Shown piece by piece: positions 9,474 through 16,332 of a DNA stretch of 64,000 nt (positions are counted from its first letter, which is position 1; each line of letters opens with the position of its first letter). The stretch is from contig OY770026.1 of the NCBI GenBank assembly GCA_963669455.1, positions 868,001 through 932,000 of the forward strand. The letters run 5' to 3'. This DNA is from JAWKWH01 sp963669455. GTDB lineage: Bacteria > Pseudomonadota > Alphaproteobacteria > Rhizobiales > Rhizobiaceae. A model generated the notes under the pieces. The model saw only the letters and a program-made list of their open reading frames with translations. It searched no databases and had not been told where the DNA came from. Position numbers and translations under genes: made by a program.

Positions 9474-10010
9474 ATGTCGATTTCTCCACCGGGCGATATT
9501 CTGTTAGACGTCGTGAAAGCCGCCGATCCGGCAATGGTCGAGACGGCCCAGCGACGCCTCAAATCGGCTGCGGCAGCGGATGCCGGCGGAAAGTTTGATG
9601 CGCTGGTCAAGGCGCCGGCCATTCTGGCGGGCAGTAGCATGCCGGCCAAACCGCCTACCGATGTCGCCACCAAATTCGAAGGTATGGTGTTGCAGTCTTT
9701 CATAGAGACAATGCTACCCAAAGATAGTGAAAACACATTTGGCAGCGGCCTTTCTGGAGATGTCTGGAAATCAATGCTTGCCGAAAAGATAGCCAATGTT
9801 GTTGCCGAGCGAGGCGGGATCGGGATCGGTAATCGTATCCTTGGTGATTTCGTACTCGACGGTGACAAAAAACAATCGATTTCTGGCGTTCAAGAGGTTT
9901 CCAACGTTGTCGAGCAATCCCGCTCCGATGACATGGCAACCTCGCTGGTCAATAAAATTCTGCGGGACTTTCTAAGTAAGTTCGACGCTGAGTCGTCTAG
10001 CAATGCCTAA
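9474..10010 (+). CDS. Rod-binding protein (FlgJ N-terminal domain type)
   Basis: A 178-residue protein whose residues about 62-125 match the rod-binding domain found at the N-terminus of enteric FlgJ: KFEGMVLQSFIETMLPKDSE, then GDVWKSMLAEKIANVVAERG and GIGIGNRI. The muramidase domain that follows in enteric FlgJ is absent, as is usual in alphaproteobacteria, so a separate lytic enzyme would be needed. The ATG at 9474 follows GGAAGCAAGAATC. It is separated from the previous gene by 67 bases and followed closely by a FlgN-like gene. Confidence 0.8.
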   Translation: MSISPPGDILLDVVKAADPAMVETAQRRLKSAAAADAGGKFDALVKAPAILAGSSMPAKPPTDVATKFEGMVLQSFIETMLPKDSENTFGSGLSGDVWKSMLAEKIANVVAERGGIGIGNRILGDFVLDGDKKQSISGVQEVSNVVEQSRSDDMATSLVNKILRDFLSKFDAESSSNA

Positions 10011-10027
10011 CCAATGAGGGTTAACCT

Positions 10028-10456
10028 TTGATGCAGTACCAACAGGATGCAGGGCTCCACAACAAGCGGGAATTGACGGTCCGCGGCGATGTCGTGCCGC
10101 CCGGCGATGCGAGTACGCTGTCAATCATCAGCCGCATCCGTGATTGTGTTGAAACCGAAACCGAGGCGATTAGAAACGCATCGGACTATAACGCAAAAGA
10201 ATCAAATGCCCGCAAGAGCAGGCTGCTATACGAATTGGGACGGGCTACCCGTGGAACTGACCCTGATGCGTTTAGCCGTCAATACCGTGACGAGTTTCTG
10301 GCGCTGCGTGAGGCGCTTGCGGAAAATGAAGCCGTCCTGCGGGCGCATGTGAATGCTGTGACCGAAGTGGCCGGGATACTCCAGCGGGCCATTGAGCGTG
10401 ATGAAGCTGATGGAACATATTCCTCTGCCGGTTATGGACGGTATGCAGGCGGATGA
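10028..10456 (+). CDS. FlgN-like flagellar chaperone candidate
   Basis: A 142-residue helical protein. The segment NARKSRLLYELGRATRG (about residues 60-76) followed by a helix ending in AVTEVAGILQRAIERDEADG resembles alphaproteobacterial proteins annotated as FlgN-like, which keep FlgK and FlgL soluble before export. Translation could begin at TTG 10028 or the ATG at 10031; GAGGG lies just upstream. Its stop overlaps the next gene by four bases (ATGA). The chaperone role is inferred from position and helical character. Confidence 0.55.
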   Translation: MMQYQQDAGLHNKRELTVRGDVVPPGDASTLSIISRIRDCVETETEAIRNASDYNAKESNARKSRLLYELGRATRGTDPDAFSRQYRDEFLALREALAENEAVLRAHVNAVTEVAGILQRAIERDEADGTYSSAGYGRYAGG

Positions 10457-10968
10457 TCCGAAACCTGTTTACCGGTATCTGGGTTTGCGCGATGACCCTG
10501 TTGGGCGTGCAGATAGCCATCATGATGGCACCGGAACTGGCTGCCGGGAACTTGAAAAGTAAAAATAGTTCGGCAGCAGGTTTTGCAGACACCGAACTGC
10601 TTGCCTCTTCGCAAATCGAAAATGGTGCCATCAAGGGCTATCTTTTGGCGCGCTTCACATATGTGCTGACGGAAAAGGGGCTGCGGTTTCCCGTTGCGCT
10701 TGGCTCGCTGATGACCGACGGATTTAACGAGTTTGCCGCTGATGCCGATTTTGCTGCGGGCAGGGGGGAGAGCCTGATTGATCTGGACGCGGTATCAATG
10801 CGTCTTCGCGACATCGTTAATCGGCGTGCTGGCGAGAACATCATCCATACGATTTACCTGACGCAGCTCGATTATTTCAGGCCAAAGGAAATTCGAGCCC
10901 GTAGCGCGGCGCGACAGGCGGTTATTCGCGGGAACACCTCATCCGGCTCAGCGGGAAATAACAATTAA
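10453..10968 (+). CDS. Conserved membrane-anchored protein at the end of the flagellar operon
   Basis: A 171-residue protein with one N-terminal hydrophobic segment (about residues 4-27, GIWVCAMTLLGVQIAIMMAP) and a periplasmic-looking remainder. The topology (one anchor, small soluble domain) resembles FliL-type basal-body proteins, but no signature confirms that. It overlaps the FlgN-like gene by four bases and ends 72 bases before a strong hairpin, so it is probably the last gene of this transcription unit. A homologous unnamed gene occupies the same place in rhizobial clusters. Confidence 0.6.
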   Translation: MIRNLFTGIWVCAMTLLGVQIAIMMAPELAAGNLKSKNSSAAGFADTELLASSQIENGAIKGYLLARFTYVLTEKGLRFPVALGSLMTDGFNEFAADADFAAGRGESLIDLDAVSMRLRDIVNRRAGENIIHTIYLTQLDYFRPKEIRARSAARQAVIRGNTSSGSAGNNN

Positions 10969-11036
10969 CGAAACTATTTGCCGGCTACATTTTCCCCAAT
11001 ATGAAGCGCTGAAAGATGTGAGACTGTCGAAAAGTA

Positions 11037-11065
11037 AAACGCCCCGCTTGACAGGCGGGGCGTTT
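11037..11065. terminator. Hairpin, likely bidirectional terminator
   Basis: A perfect 11-bp stem (AAACGCCCCGC / GCGGGGCGTTT) encloses a 7-base loop. Read rightwards the U-tract is short (TTT); read leftwards it is followed by GTTTTACTTTT. It lies 69 bases past the last gene of the flagellar operon and probably ends that transcript. Confidence 0.6.
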
Positions 11066-11374
11066 GAATGACTGCAACGCAGGATGTTGCTGTCGAAAAA
11101 CTGCTTACGTTTCGGGAACAAATGGCGGTGTATGAAAAAAGGTTCCCCGGACCGCAAGTCTCGAACATCTCGGTTCAACCGAACAAAGCGAATTGGCATC
11201 ATGCCGGAGGATGTGTGGTCCCTCGCTATGGACTTTTTTTACGCTGCTATAGTTAAAAATTGGTGAATGGTGTTTCGCTGCCGTTTCAGGTTCATCGGAA
11301 AAATCGGTAGCCTGACGCCAGGCTGGCTTTGCCGCCGTTTCCAATGCCCTGTTTGCCCGAGCAATTGATGAAAC

Positions 11375-11416
11375 TTAACCTTCATTTAACCACGATTGGC
11401 TACCCTTGATTAACCA
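11375..11416 (+). promoter_or_regulatory. CtrA-type binding box upstream of flagellin
   Basis: TTAA at 11375-11378 and TTAAC at 11386-11390 are separated by exactly seven bases, the consensus TTAA-N7-TTAAC of the cell-cycle regulator CtrA. A third TTAACC half-site follows at 11411-11416. The box is about 118-133 bases before the flagellin ATG. CtrA control of flagellar genes is established in Caulobacter and several rhizobia; binding here is inferred. Confidence 0.6.
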
Positions 11417-11507
11417 TAGTTGGGCAAGCAATGGCGCTTGAGCACCACGTTTTCCCGCTTTGAAGCTGCGGAATGTCACTGATAAATATTGGTAGTGAGG
11501 GACCTAA

Positions 11508-12425
11508 ATGACCAGCATTATGACAAATCCATCTGCCATGACGGCATTGCGGTCGCTCCAAGCAACCAATAAAGAACTGCAGAGTGTGCAAAACAGGATT
11601 TCTACCGGCCTGGAAGTTGAGACGGCCTCTGACAATGCTGCCTATTGGTCGATTGCGACCACGATGCGATCCGACAACAACGCCTTGAAAACCGTTCAGG
11701 ACGCCCTTGGGCTTGGCGCCGCGAAGATCGATACCACCTATACGGGGCTGACTTCGACCTTGGAGGTTGTCGGCGAAATCAAAGTGAAAATTGTTGCCGC
11801 CCGGGAGCCCGGTGTGGACAGGACAAAAATTCAGGCTGAAATCACAGAGTTGCAGAAGCAACTTGCCGCAATTGCCGAGGCCGCCTCGTTTACAGGTGAA
11901 AATTGGCTTTCTGTCGATTCTGGTGCCGCCGGTTATTCCCAGATAAAGTCAATCGTCTCATCATTTACCCGAAGCTCGACAGGCGTCGCGGTGCAGACAA
12001 TCGACATCGATACCGCTTCAACGGAGCTGTTTGATGCTGACGACCAATCGGGGATTTTGGACTCTACCTTCACAACTACCGGCACCGGCGCCGTAACCGT
12101 GTCGGTCGTCACGCTTGATGTGACTGGTGCGACACTGACTGATACCGACATTGATGACATGATATCAAATGTCGATGCTGCACTCCTGAAAGTTACCACA
12201 GCAGCGTCTGATGTTGGCGCTGCAAACAAGCGTGTCTCTATGCAGCAAGACTTTGTTTCGAGCCTCATTGATGCAATTGACAGGGGTGTGGGTACGCTGG
12301 TTGATGCAGATATGAACAAGGAATCGACGCGCCTGCAGGCATTGCAGGTCCAGCAGCAATTGGGAATCCAAGCCTTGTCGATTGCGAACTCCGGTGCACA
12401 GTCAATACTGGCGCTGTTCCAATAA
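11508..12425 (+). CDS. Flagellin
   Basis: A 305-residue flagellin, the filament subunit. The N-terminal D0/D1 region (ISTGLEVETASDNAAYWSIA, about residues 31-50) and the C-terminal helix (LQALQVQQQLGIQALSIANS, about residues 278-297) are intact, whereas the exposed centre is short and rich in Thr, Ser, Asp and Val. The ATG at 11508 follows GAGGGACCTAA. The gene lies apart from the preceding operon, with its own CtrA-type box upstream and a terminator-like hairpin at 12464. FlaF and FlbT encoded 6 kb upstream are the expected post-transcriptional regulators. It is the only flagellin gene in the window. Confidence 0.93.
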   Translation: MTSIMTNPSAMTALRSLQATNKELQSVQNRISTGLEVETASDNAAYWSIATTMRSDNNALKTVQDALGLGAAKIDTTYTGLTSTLEVVGEIKVKIVAAREPGVDRTKIQAEITELQKQLAAIAEAASFTGENWLSVDSGAAGYSQIKSIVSSFTRSSTGVAVQTIDIDTASTELFDADDQSGILDSTFTTTGTGAVTVSVVTLDVTGATLTDTDIDDMISNVDAALLKVTTAASDVGAANKRVSMQQDFVSSLIDAIDRGVGTLVDADMNKESTRLQALQVQQQLGIQALSIANSGAQSILALFQ

Positions 12426-12463
12426 TCGCAAAGCGCCCCAATCCCTGACCTGCCGTTTCCACG

Positions 12464-12497
12464 ACCCGGGAAGCGGTAAGCATTTTGCCGGGTTTTT
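12464..12497 (+). terminator. Terminator candidate after flagellin
   Basis: ACCCGG at 12464-12469 pairs with CCGGGT at 12488-12493 and is followed by a run of T (12493-12497). The 6-bp stem with an 18-base loop, 39 bases after the flagellin stop, is a moderate intrinsic terminator. Confidence 0.45.
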
Positions 12498-12732
12498 CAG
12501 ATTCATCTAATGTTTACTGGTCGATGATAGCTTGACATCAACGAACGGGATGTTGGTGTCCCGAGCATGACGCGTTTCGTGGACCGGCCCAATGCCGGAT
12601 AACCCTCTTACAGATTCAAATTTCTGCTTCGCACCTTTGCCGGTGTTGATTGTCGTTGATTATGGCGCAGCAATTTCCGGACGCGTTAAAACGAATCCCT
12701 ATGGCAGCCTTCACGCTTTGGGGTAATTTGCA
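12498..12732. other. Gene-less stretch between flagellin and a strong terminator
   Basis: No plausible reading frame. Several short complementary segments are present (GGGA...TCCC near 12548-12563; CCGGC...GCCGG near 12585-12599), and the stretch ends in a textbook terminator although no gene precedes it. A small RNA is possible. I see no clear promoter: a TTGACA at 12532 lacks a convincing -10 box. Confidence 0.35.
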
Positions 12733-12758
12733 CCCTGCCTTCGGGCAGGGTTTTTTTT
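12733..12758 (+). terminator. Strong intrinsic terminator
   Basis: CCCTGCC, loop TTCG, GGCAGGG, then eight T residues. This is a canonical rho-independent terminator with a stable UUCG tetraloop reading rightwards. No coding gene lies between it and flagellin's own hairpin, so the transcript it ends is unidentified. Confidence 0.8.
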
Positions 12759-12849
12759 GTCTGAGTTTCAATCCAAAAAACAGCGCTCTATCGGAGCATT
12801 ATTTGTGGATTTAATGGTTGTCGGCGAAAAATCGTAACCACCCAGCATA

Positions 12850-13149
12850 TCAGGTCTGTATACCGTCACAGGCACCCTGTTGATAGGCATATTGGACCAG
12901 GGTGATAATCTTGTCGGAAATCCGTTTTCTGATCTTTGAGTCCTCGTCGTAACCGTTGATCTGATCAACCAAAAAGCGGCAAAGCTGCACCGCCTCCGAC
13001 TGCGACTTGGGCATATATCGAAGAATTTTGTCGAATATGACGACTAGCTCTTTGTCGATCGTGTCGACAATATCAGGCTGATTGCAGTCGATGGCCGACT
13101 TCAATGCAAGCTGTCCCATTCGATATTTTTTTATGAGCGGATTAAGCAC
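12850..13149 (-). CDS. Hypothetical small protein
   Basis: A 99-residue soluble, helical protein with balanced composition (for example KISDKIITLVQYAYQQGACD at about 78-97, IDKELVVIFDKILRYMPKSQ in the middle), which looks like genuine coding sequence. The start may be GTG at 13149 or ATG at 13119; neither has a good ribosome-binding site. It lies opposite in direction to the flagellar genes and beside the repeat island. I do not recognise a family; a motility link is suggested only by proximity. Confidence 0.5.
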   Translation of the reverse strand: MLNPLIKKYRMGQLALKSAIDCNQPDIVDTIDKELVVIFDKILRYMPKSQSEAVQLCRFLVDQINGYDEDSKIRKRISDKIITLVQYAYQQGACDGIQT

Positions 13150-13461
13150 GAATTATTGCAATTACCCCCAGACAATAGGCATATATTAATATCTGATTGT
13201 GCGGATTTGGCTACACTTCAAATTTTGGTTTTTTGAGCCAAACAAAAAACTGCTTCGGTGCGAATTGATTTACCGCTCTGGTGGCCAGACGATCCAAGCC
13301 CATTTTTGGCGCATGAGGGATACAGCTAACGCAGGTACACTCGACAATTATTTCAAAAGCCCAGCTTGCCCTTTTAGGATCTTGCATTCTCCCAAGCCAT
13401 GCGTGATTTGGTCTCACCTATAGCGTGTACATTCTATTGGATTCAAGGTGCACAAAAAAAT

Positions 13462-13491
13462 GCGGCCAACCGCCGGTAGGGGCCGCTTTTT
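13462..13491. terminator. Bidirectional terminator candidate
   Basis: GCGGCC (13462-13467) pairs with GGCCGC (13481-13486), with AAAAAAA before and TTTTT after the stem. The symmetry suits termination in both directions, though no gene ends close by on either strand. Confidence 0.4.
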
Positions 13492-13579
13492 CCTAACCCC
13501 GGGATAGATGTAGACCACAGGCCCCAAACCCGGTTTGCTGGCAGGATCTGTCAGCCATCCCTATCGGGAGATGTGGTTA

Positions 13580-13671
13580 GAGCATTTTTCGCTCAAACGG
13601 AGTCATAGAAGCGAAAAATGCTTCAATAGTTCCAAGCGGATACACGCGGTTCAAAGGAACCGCAAAACGCC
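13580..13671 (+). repeat. TA-flanked 92-bp two-hairpin element, copy 1
   Basis: The element begins GAGCATTTTTCGC and ends AAAACGCC, with TA on both sides (13578-13579 and 13672-13673). It folds into two hairpins: AGCATTTTTCGCT against AAGCGAAAAATGCT, and GCGGTTC against GAACCGC. A nearly identical copy lies inverted at 52292-52384. Two palindromes in about 100 bp recall the RIME elements of rhizobia; the TA flanks suggest mobilisation by an IS630/mariner-type transposase. Confidence 0.75.
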
Positions 13672-13743
13672 TAGTGTCCCGAATGCGAAGTTCGTCACAT
13701 TCTACTGCACGCTCGGTACGAACTTCGGATTCGATCAGGACAC
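13671..13743. repeat. Palindromic intergenic repeat A
   Basis: An imperfect inverted repeat: GTGTCC-CGAATGCGAAGTTCGT on the left matches the reverse complement of ACGAACTTCGGATTCG with ATCAGGACAC on the right. It abuts the 92-bp element and is related in sequence to palindrome B (shared GAAGTTCG core), suggesting a repeat family inserted twice. Confidence 0.6.
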
Positions 13744-13759
13744 AGCGAAGAGTTTGTTT

Positions 13760-13837
13760 CTAGTGTGGTTTTCGGATTTGAAGTTCGCCAGTGAGTGCGC
13801 AGGAAAAATGAAGCGAACTTCAAATCCACCACACTAG
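13760..13837. repeat. Palindromic intergenic repeat B
   Basis: CTAGTGTGGT and GGATTTGAAGTTCGC on the left pair with GCGAACTTCAAATCC and ACCACACTAG on the right. The only difference between the arms is a 4-base TTTC insertion on the left. Each end carries CTAG. It lies 16 bases after palindrome A. Confidence 0.65.
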
Positions 13838-14078
13838 GTATGATTGTAAGCAGGAATTGGGATCTGGCATTCACGGAGCGGACCACCATGCGCCTTGACT
13901 GCTCAACGATGTTGTCGTTTTCGGAAAGTGCTTCAGATATGTTTCCCTCGATCGTGGCCTCAAAGGGTGTTCTTGCGCAGCACATTTTGCCCTGATGAGT
14001 GGGTTTCGTGTTGTCGTGATGCATCCATTTATCGAGGTCAGCCTGCAACTGATCGATGGTTTCGCGCTCTAAAACAGG

Positions 14079-14858
14079 CTATTTTGAAATCAGTGGCACA
14101 AACATGCTGAAAAGTTCTGCCTGAGACGAGATATTGCACTTTTTGTATATCTGGCGCCGAAACACTTTCACCGTCTGGTAGGCAATGCTTAACTCGTAGC
14201 TGATCGATGTCGATGAATGGCCCTTTAGGATCAGAAACACGATCTCTGCCTGTCTTGGCGTAAGATTCACGCCGTGAGCCTTCTGAGCAAGTTTTGTCAA
14301 TTTCTCGACCGCCACCCCGGCATCAAATGCGCCTGACGTATCGAGGTCAGACCAATGACGGTTTATCAGGGCCTCGACGATTGGAAAAATGCTGTGCGCA
14401 TCCTTGACTTCTTTGGCGGAAAATTTGCGATTGCTACCTTTGTCTCGTCCGAGACATAGGTGGAGGGAAACACCTTGGCTTGGATAACTAACCAATGCAA
14501 CTTCATCGACCATGGTTGTTTTACCGTAGTACTCGATAAAGTAGCGGTTCTTGGCAAACCGGTCTGGTGCGATATCACTAAGCCGATAGACGCCGCTGGG
14601 GGCACGGCTCAGGTGCAGTTCGTGGAATGGGTCGAGTAGGTATGCCCCCTTCACATAACCCTTGTCGAGATCCGCATGTACTTCTGGTGTCTGGCTCCTG
14701 GCAAGCAAGGCTTCAGGATTCCTGTCCTGAAAATATGCCAGCAGCGTGATGTTGTCGTTCGGCACCGCCGCCGTAACCCATTCAGCGAGAGCCGCACCGA
14801 ATTCCAGGCCATCTAGGTTTTGGATAGCTTTGCCGAGAAGTGTGCCGACGGATTTCAA
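14079..14858 (-). CDS. LuxR-type transcriptional regulator
   Basis: A 259-residue regulator. The C-terminal 65 residues form a LuxR/FixJ helix-turn-helix: LTPRQAEIVFLILKGHSSTS, then IAYQTVKVFRRQIYKKCNIS. The N-terminal region (about 1-190) is a GAF/PAS-like sensory domain without a receiver Asp or an obvious autoinducer-binding pattern. Translation starts at TTG 14858, supported by AGAGG six bases upstream. It diverges from the polyamine-type operon with 75 bases between, and a perfect palindrome lies 12 bases before its start codon, so local and autogenous regulation are likely. The effector may be a polyamine or related amine, by inference from the neighbours. Confidence 0.8.
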   Translation of the reverse strand: MKSVGTLLGKAIQNLDGLEFGAALAEWVTAAVPNDNITLLAYFQDRNPEALLARSQTPEVHADLDKGYVKGAYLLDPFHELHLSRAPSGVYRLSDIAPDRFAKNRYFIEYYGKTTMVDEVALVSYPSQGVSLHLCLGRDKGSNRKFSAKEVKDAHSIFPIVEALINRHWSDLDTSGAFDAGVAVEKLTKLAQKAHGVNLTPRQAEIVFLILKGHSSTSISYELSIAYQTVKVFRRQIYKKCNISSQAELFSMFVPLISK

Positions 14859-14870
14859 TTTTACCTCTTT

Positions 14871-14886
14871 AGGGGTATATACCCCT
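14871..14886. promoter_or_regulatory. Perfect 16-bp palindrome, operator candidate
   Basis: AGGGGTATATACCCCT is its own reverse complement. It lies in the 75-base divergent region, 12 bases before the LuxR-type start codon and 47 bases before the ATPase start, a natural site for the regulator to control both directions. Confidence 0.6.
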
Positions 14887-14933
14887 TATCTACGAAAAAT
14901 TAAAATTCAAACACTGTGTGGGTGGTATAATAA

Positions 14934-16025
14934 ATGAACGCTACAGTTGGCAAGCCCAATCGGGAAACGGCAGTAGAAATCCGAAACGTCACCAAGCGCT
15001 TCGGGCCTTTTACGGCGCTGAACGACATTAATCTCTCCGTTCTGGACAACGAATTTTTCACGCTGCTCGGCCCCTCCGGGTGCGGAAAGACAACCCTGTT
15101 GAGATCAATCGCGGGGTTCGAGACCGTCTCTGAAGGCAGCGTTCTGCTTTATGGAGAAGACATCGCTGCACTGCCTCCGAACCGCCGCCCCGTAAACACT
15201 GTCTTCCAGCAATATGCCTTGTTCCCGCACATGTCTGTAACTGAGAACGTCATGTTTGGATTGCAACGACTTGGTCGCGGCACGTCGGAAGCCAGGCAAA
15301 AAGCAGAAAGCGTGTTGGAGTTGGTTCAGCTCACGAAATTTGCCGATCGGCTGCCTTCACAACTCTCTGGCGGGCAACAGCAGCGTGTCGCTCTCGCCCG
15401 TGCATTAGCGCCGAATCCAAAAGTTCTTTTGCTCGACGAACCGTTGTCGGCGCTGGATCTAAAACTTCGTCAGGCCGTACGTCTTGAGCTTCAACAGATT
15501 CAAGCCGAAACCGGGATCACCTTTGTCTTTGTGACGCATGATCAGGAAGAAGCTCTGACCATGTCTGACAGGATCGCTGTCTTCTCAGATGGTGAGCTCC
15601 AGCAGGTGGGAACTGCAAAAGATGTGTACGAGGCGCCGGTCAATAAGTTTGTCGCTGACTTCATAGGTGAAACCAATTTGATCGGTGTGAAAGTCGATGC
15701 GATCGAAGCTGGTGAGGCCAGTTGTATTCTGCCTGGTGGTGCCAAGATTTCCTGCCCGGCTGCTGCGGATGCAAAAAAAGGTGCAGGTCATATTTCGCTC
15801 AGGCCTGAGCGCATTTCACTAACCAAACCGAAATCAGGCCGCCTTCAGGGCAAGGCCACGCGCCAAATCTACCTCGGCACTGATATGCAAGTCGACGTTG
15901 AGCTGCCGGACGGAGGGGTTCTGACGATCAGAGTTCAGAACACTGCGGAACAATCTATTCCTGCAATAGGAGACGCCGTTGGCCTCGATTTTGAGGAAGG
16001 TGCCGCGCGCCTTTTGGTGGACTAG
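14934..16025 (+). CDS. Polyamine-type ABC transporter ATPase (PotA-like)
   Basis: A 363-residue ATP-binding subunit that powers uptake across the inner membrane. Walker A GPSGCGKTT (about residues 45-53), signature LSGGQQQRVALARAL (about 143-157), Walker B LLLDEPLSALD and the switch His in VTHDQEEA are intact. The C-terminal TOBE domain (about 280-360) is typical of PotA/FbpC-type ATPases. No ribosome-binding site precedes the ATG, and a TATAAT sits three bases before it. The TAG stop is formed by the TA of the original junction plus the first G of an inserted MITE (16025-16330), which separates the gene from its permease partner. Confidence 0.9.
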   Translation: MNATVGKPNRETAVEIRNVTKRFGPFTALNDINLSVLDNEFFTLLGPSGCGKTTLLRSIAGFETVSEGSVLLYGEDIAALPPNRRPVNTVFQQYALFPHMSVTENVMFGLQRLGRGTSEARQKAESVLELVQLTKFADRLPSQLSGGQQQRVALARALAPNPKVLLLDEPLSALDLKLRQAVRLELQQIQAETGITFVFVTHDQEEALTMSDRIAVFSDGELQQVGTAKDVYEAPVNKFVADFIGETNLIGVKVDAIEAGEASCILPGGAKISCPAAADAKKGAGHISLRPERISLTKPKSGRLQGKATRQIYLGTDMQVDVELPDGGVLTIRVQNTAEQSIPAIGDAVGLDFEEGAARLLVD

Positions 16026-16330
16026 AGCGTGTCTTGTTTAAATGGGAGCAGTTTGATGGGATGGATTTTTTGTGTCGGCGAAGAGAACACCGCAGTGCGA
16101 TCAGATGATCGTGCGAGGATTTCGATGAAGCAGACGCGGAAAAGCCGCCCAAGCAGGGAAAGGTCAACGCCATGGACATAGATCGAAAACTGCAATCATT
16201 TGACCTTGGTTCTTTGCGCCCTGGATGTCGTCGCGCGACGCTAACGGGTGTGCACCCGCGTCGCCTCGCTCTCCTAATCAGGACACAAATACCCTGCGCT
16301 CAAACGATTCCATTTAAACAAGACGCGCTC
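16025..16330 (+). mobile_element. 306-bp TA-flanked MITE, copy 1
   Basis: The ends are inverted repeats of about 21 bp: GAGCGTGTCTTGTTTAAATG on the left and, as reverse complement of the right end, GAGCGCGTCTTGTTTAAATG. TA dinucleotides flank it (16023-16024 and 16331-16332), the hallmark of IS630/Tc1-mariner transposition. It has no transposase gene. A 344-bp relative lies in the same orientation at 61002-61345. It is inserted between the ATPase and first permease genes of the polyamine-type operon. Confidence 0.85.
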
Positions 16331-16332
16331 TA

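Larger units (their letters stand above)
10969..11507. other. Intergenic region upstream of flagellin
   Basis: This 539-base gap holds no convincing gene. It contains the 11-bp hairpin at 11037-11065 and, nearer the flagellin gene, a cluster of TTAACC motifs (11375-11416). The stretch 11070-11360 shows no structure that I can interpret. The flagellin leader lies at its right end. Confidence 0.6.
13150..14078. other. Gene-poor region occupied by repeats
   Basis: These 929 bases contain no credible gene. 13150-13440 shows nothing recognisable. A hairpin lies at 13462-13491, a dispersed motif at 13520-13549, a TA-flanked 92-bp element at 13580-13671, and two palindromes at 13671-13743 and 13760-13837. 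13840-14078 shows nothing that I can support. Confidence 0.6.

Noticed and set aside
13580..13837. CRISPR-like array
   Set aside because: The repeats here are different palindromes, each present once, with no regular spacers and no cas genes in the window.
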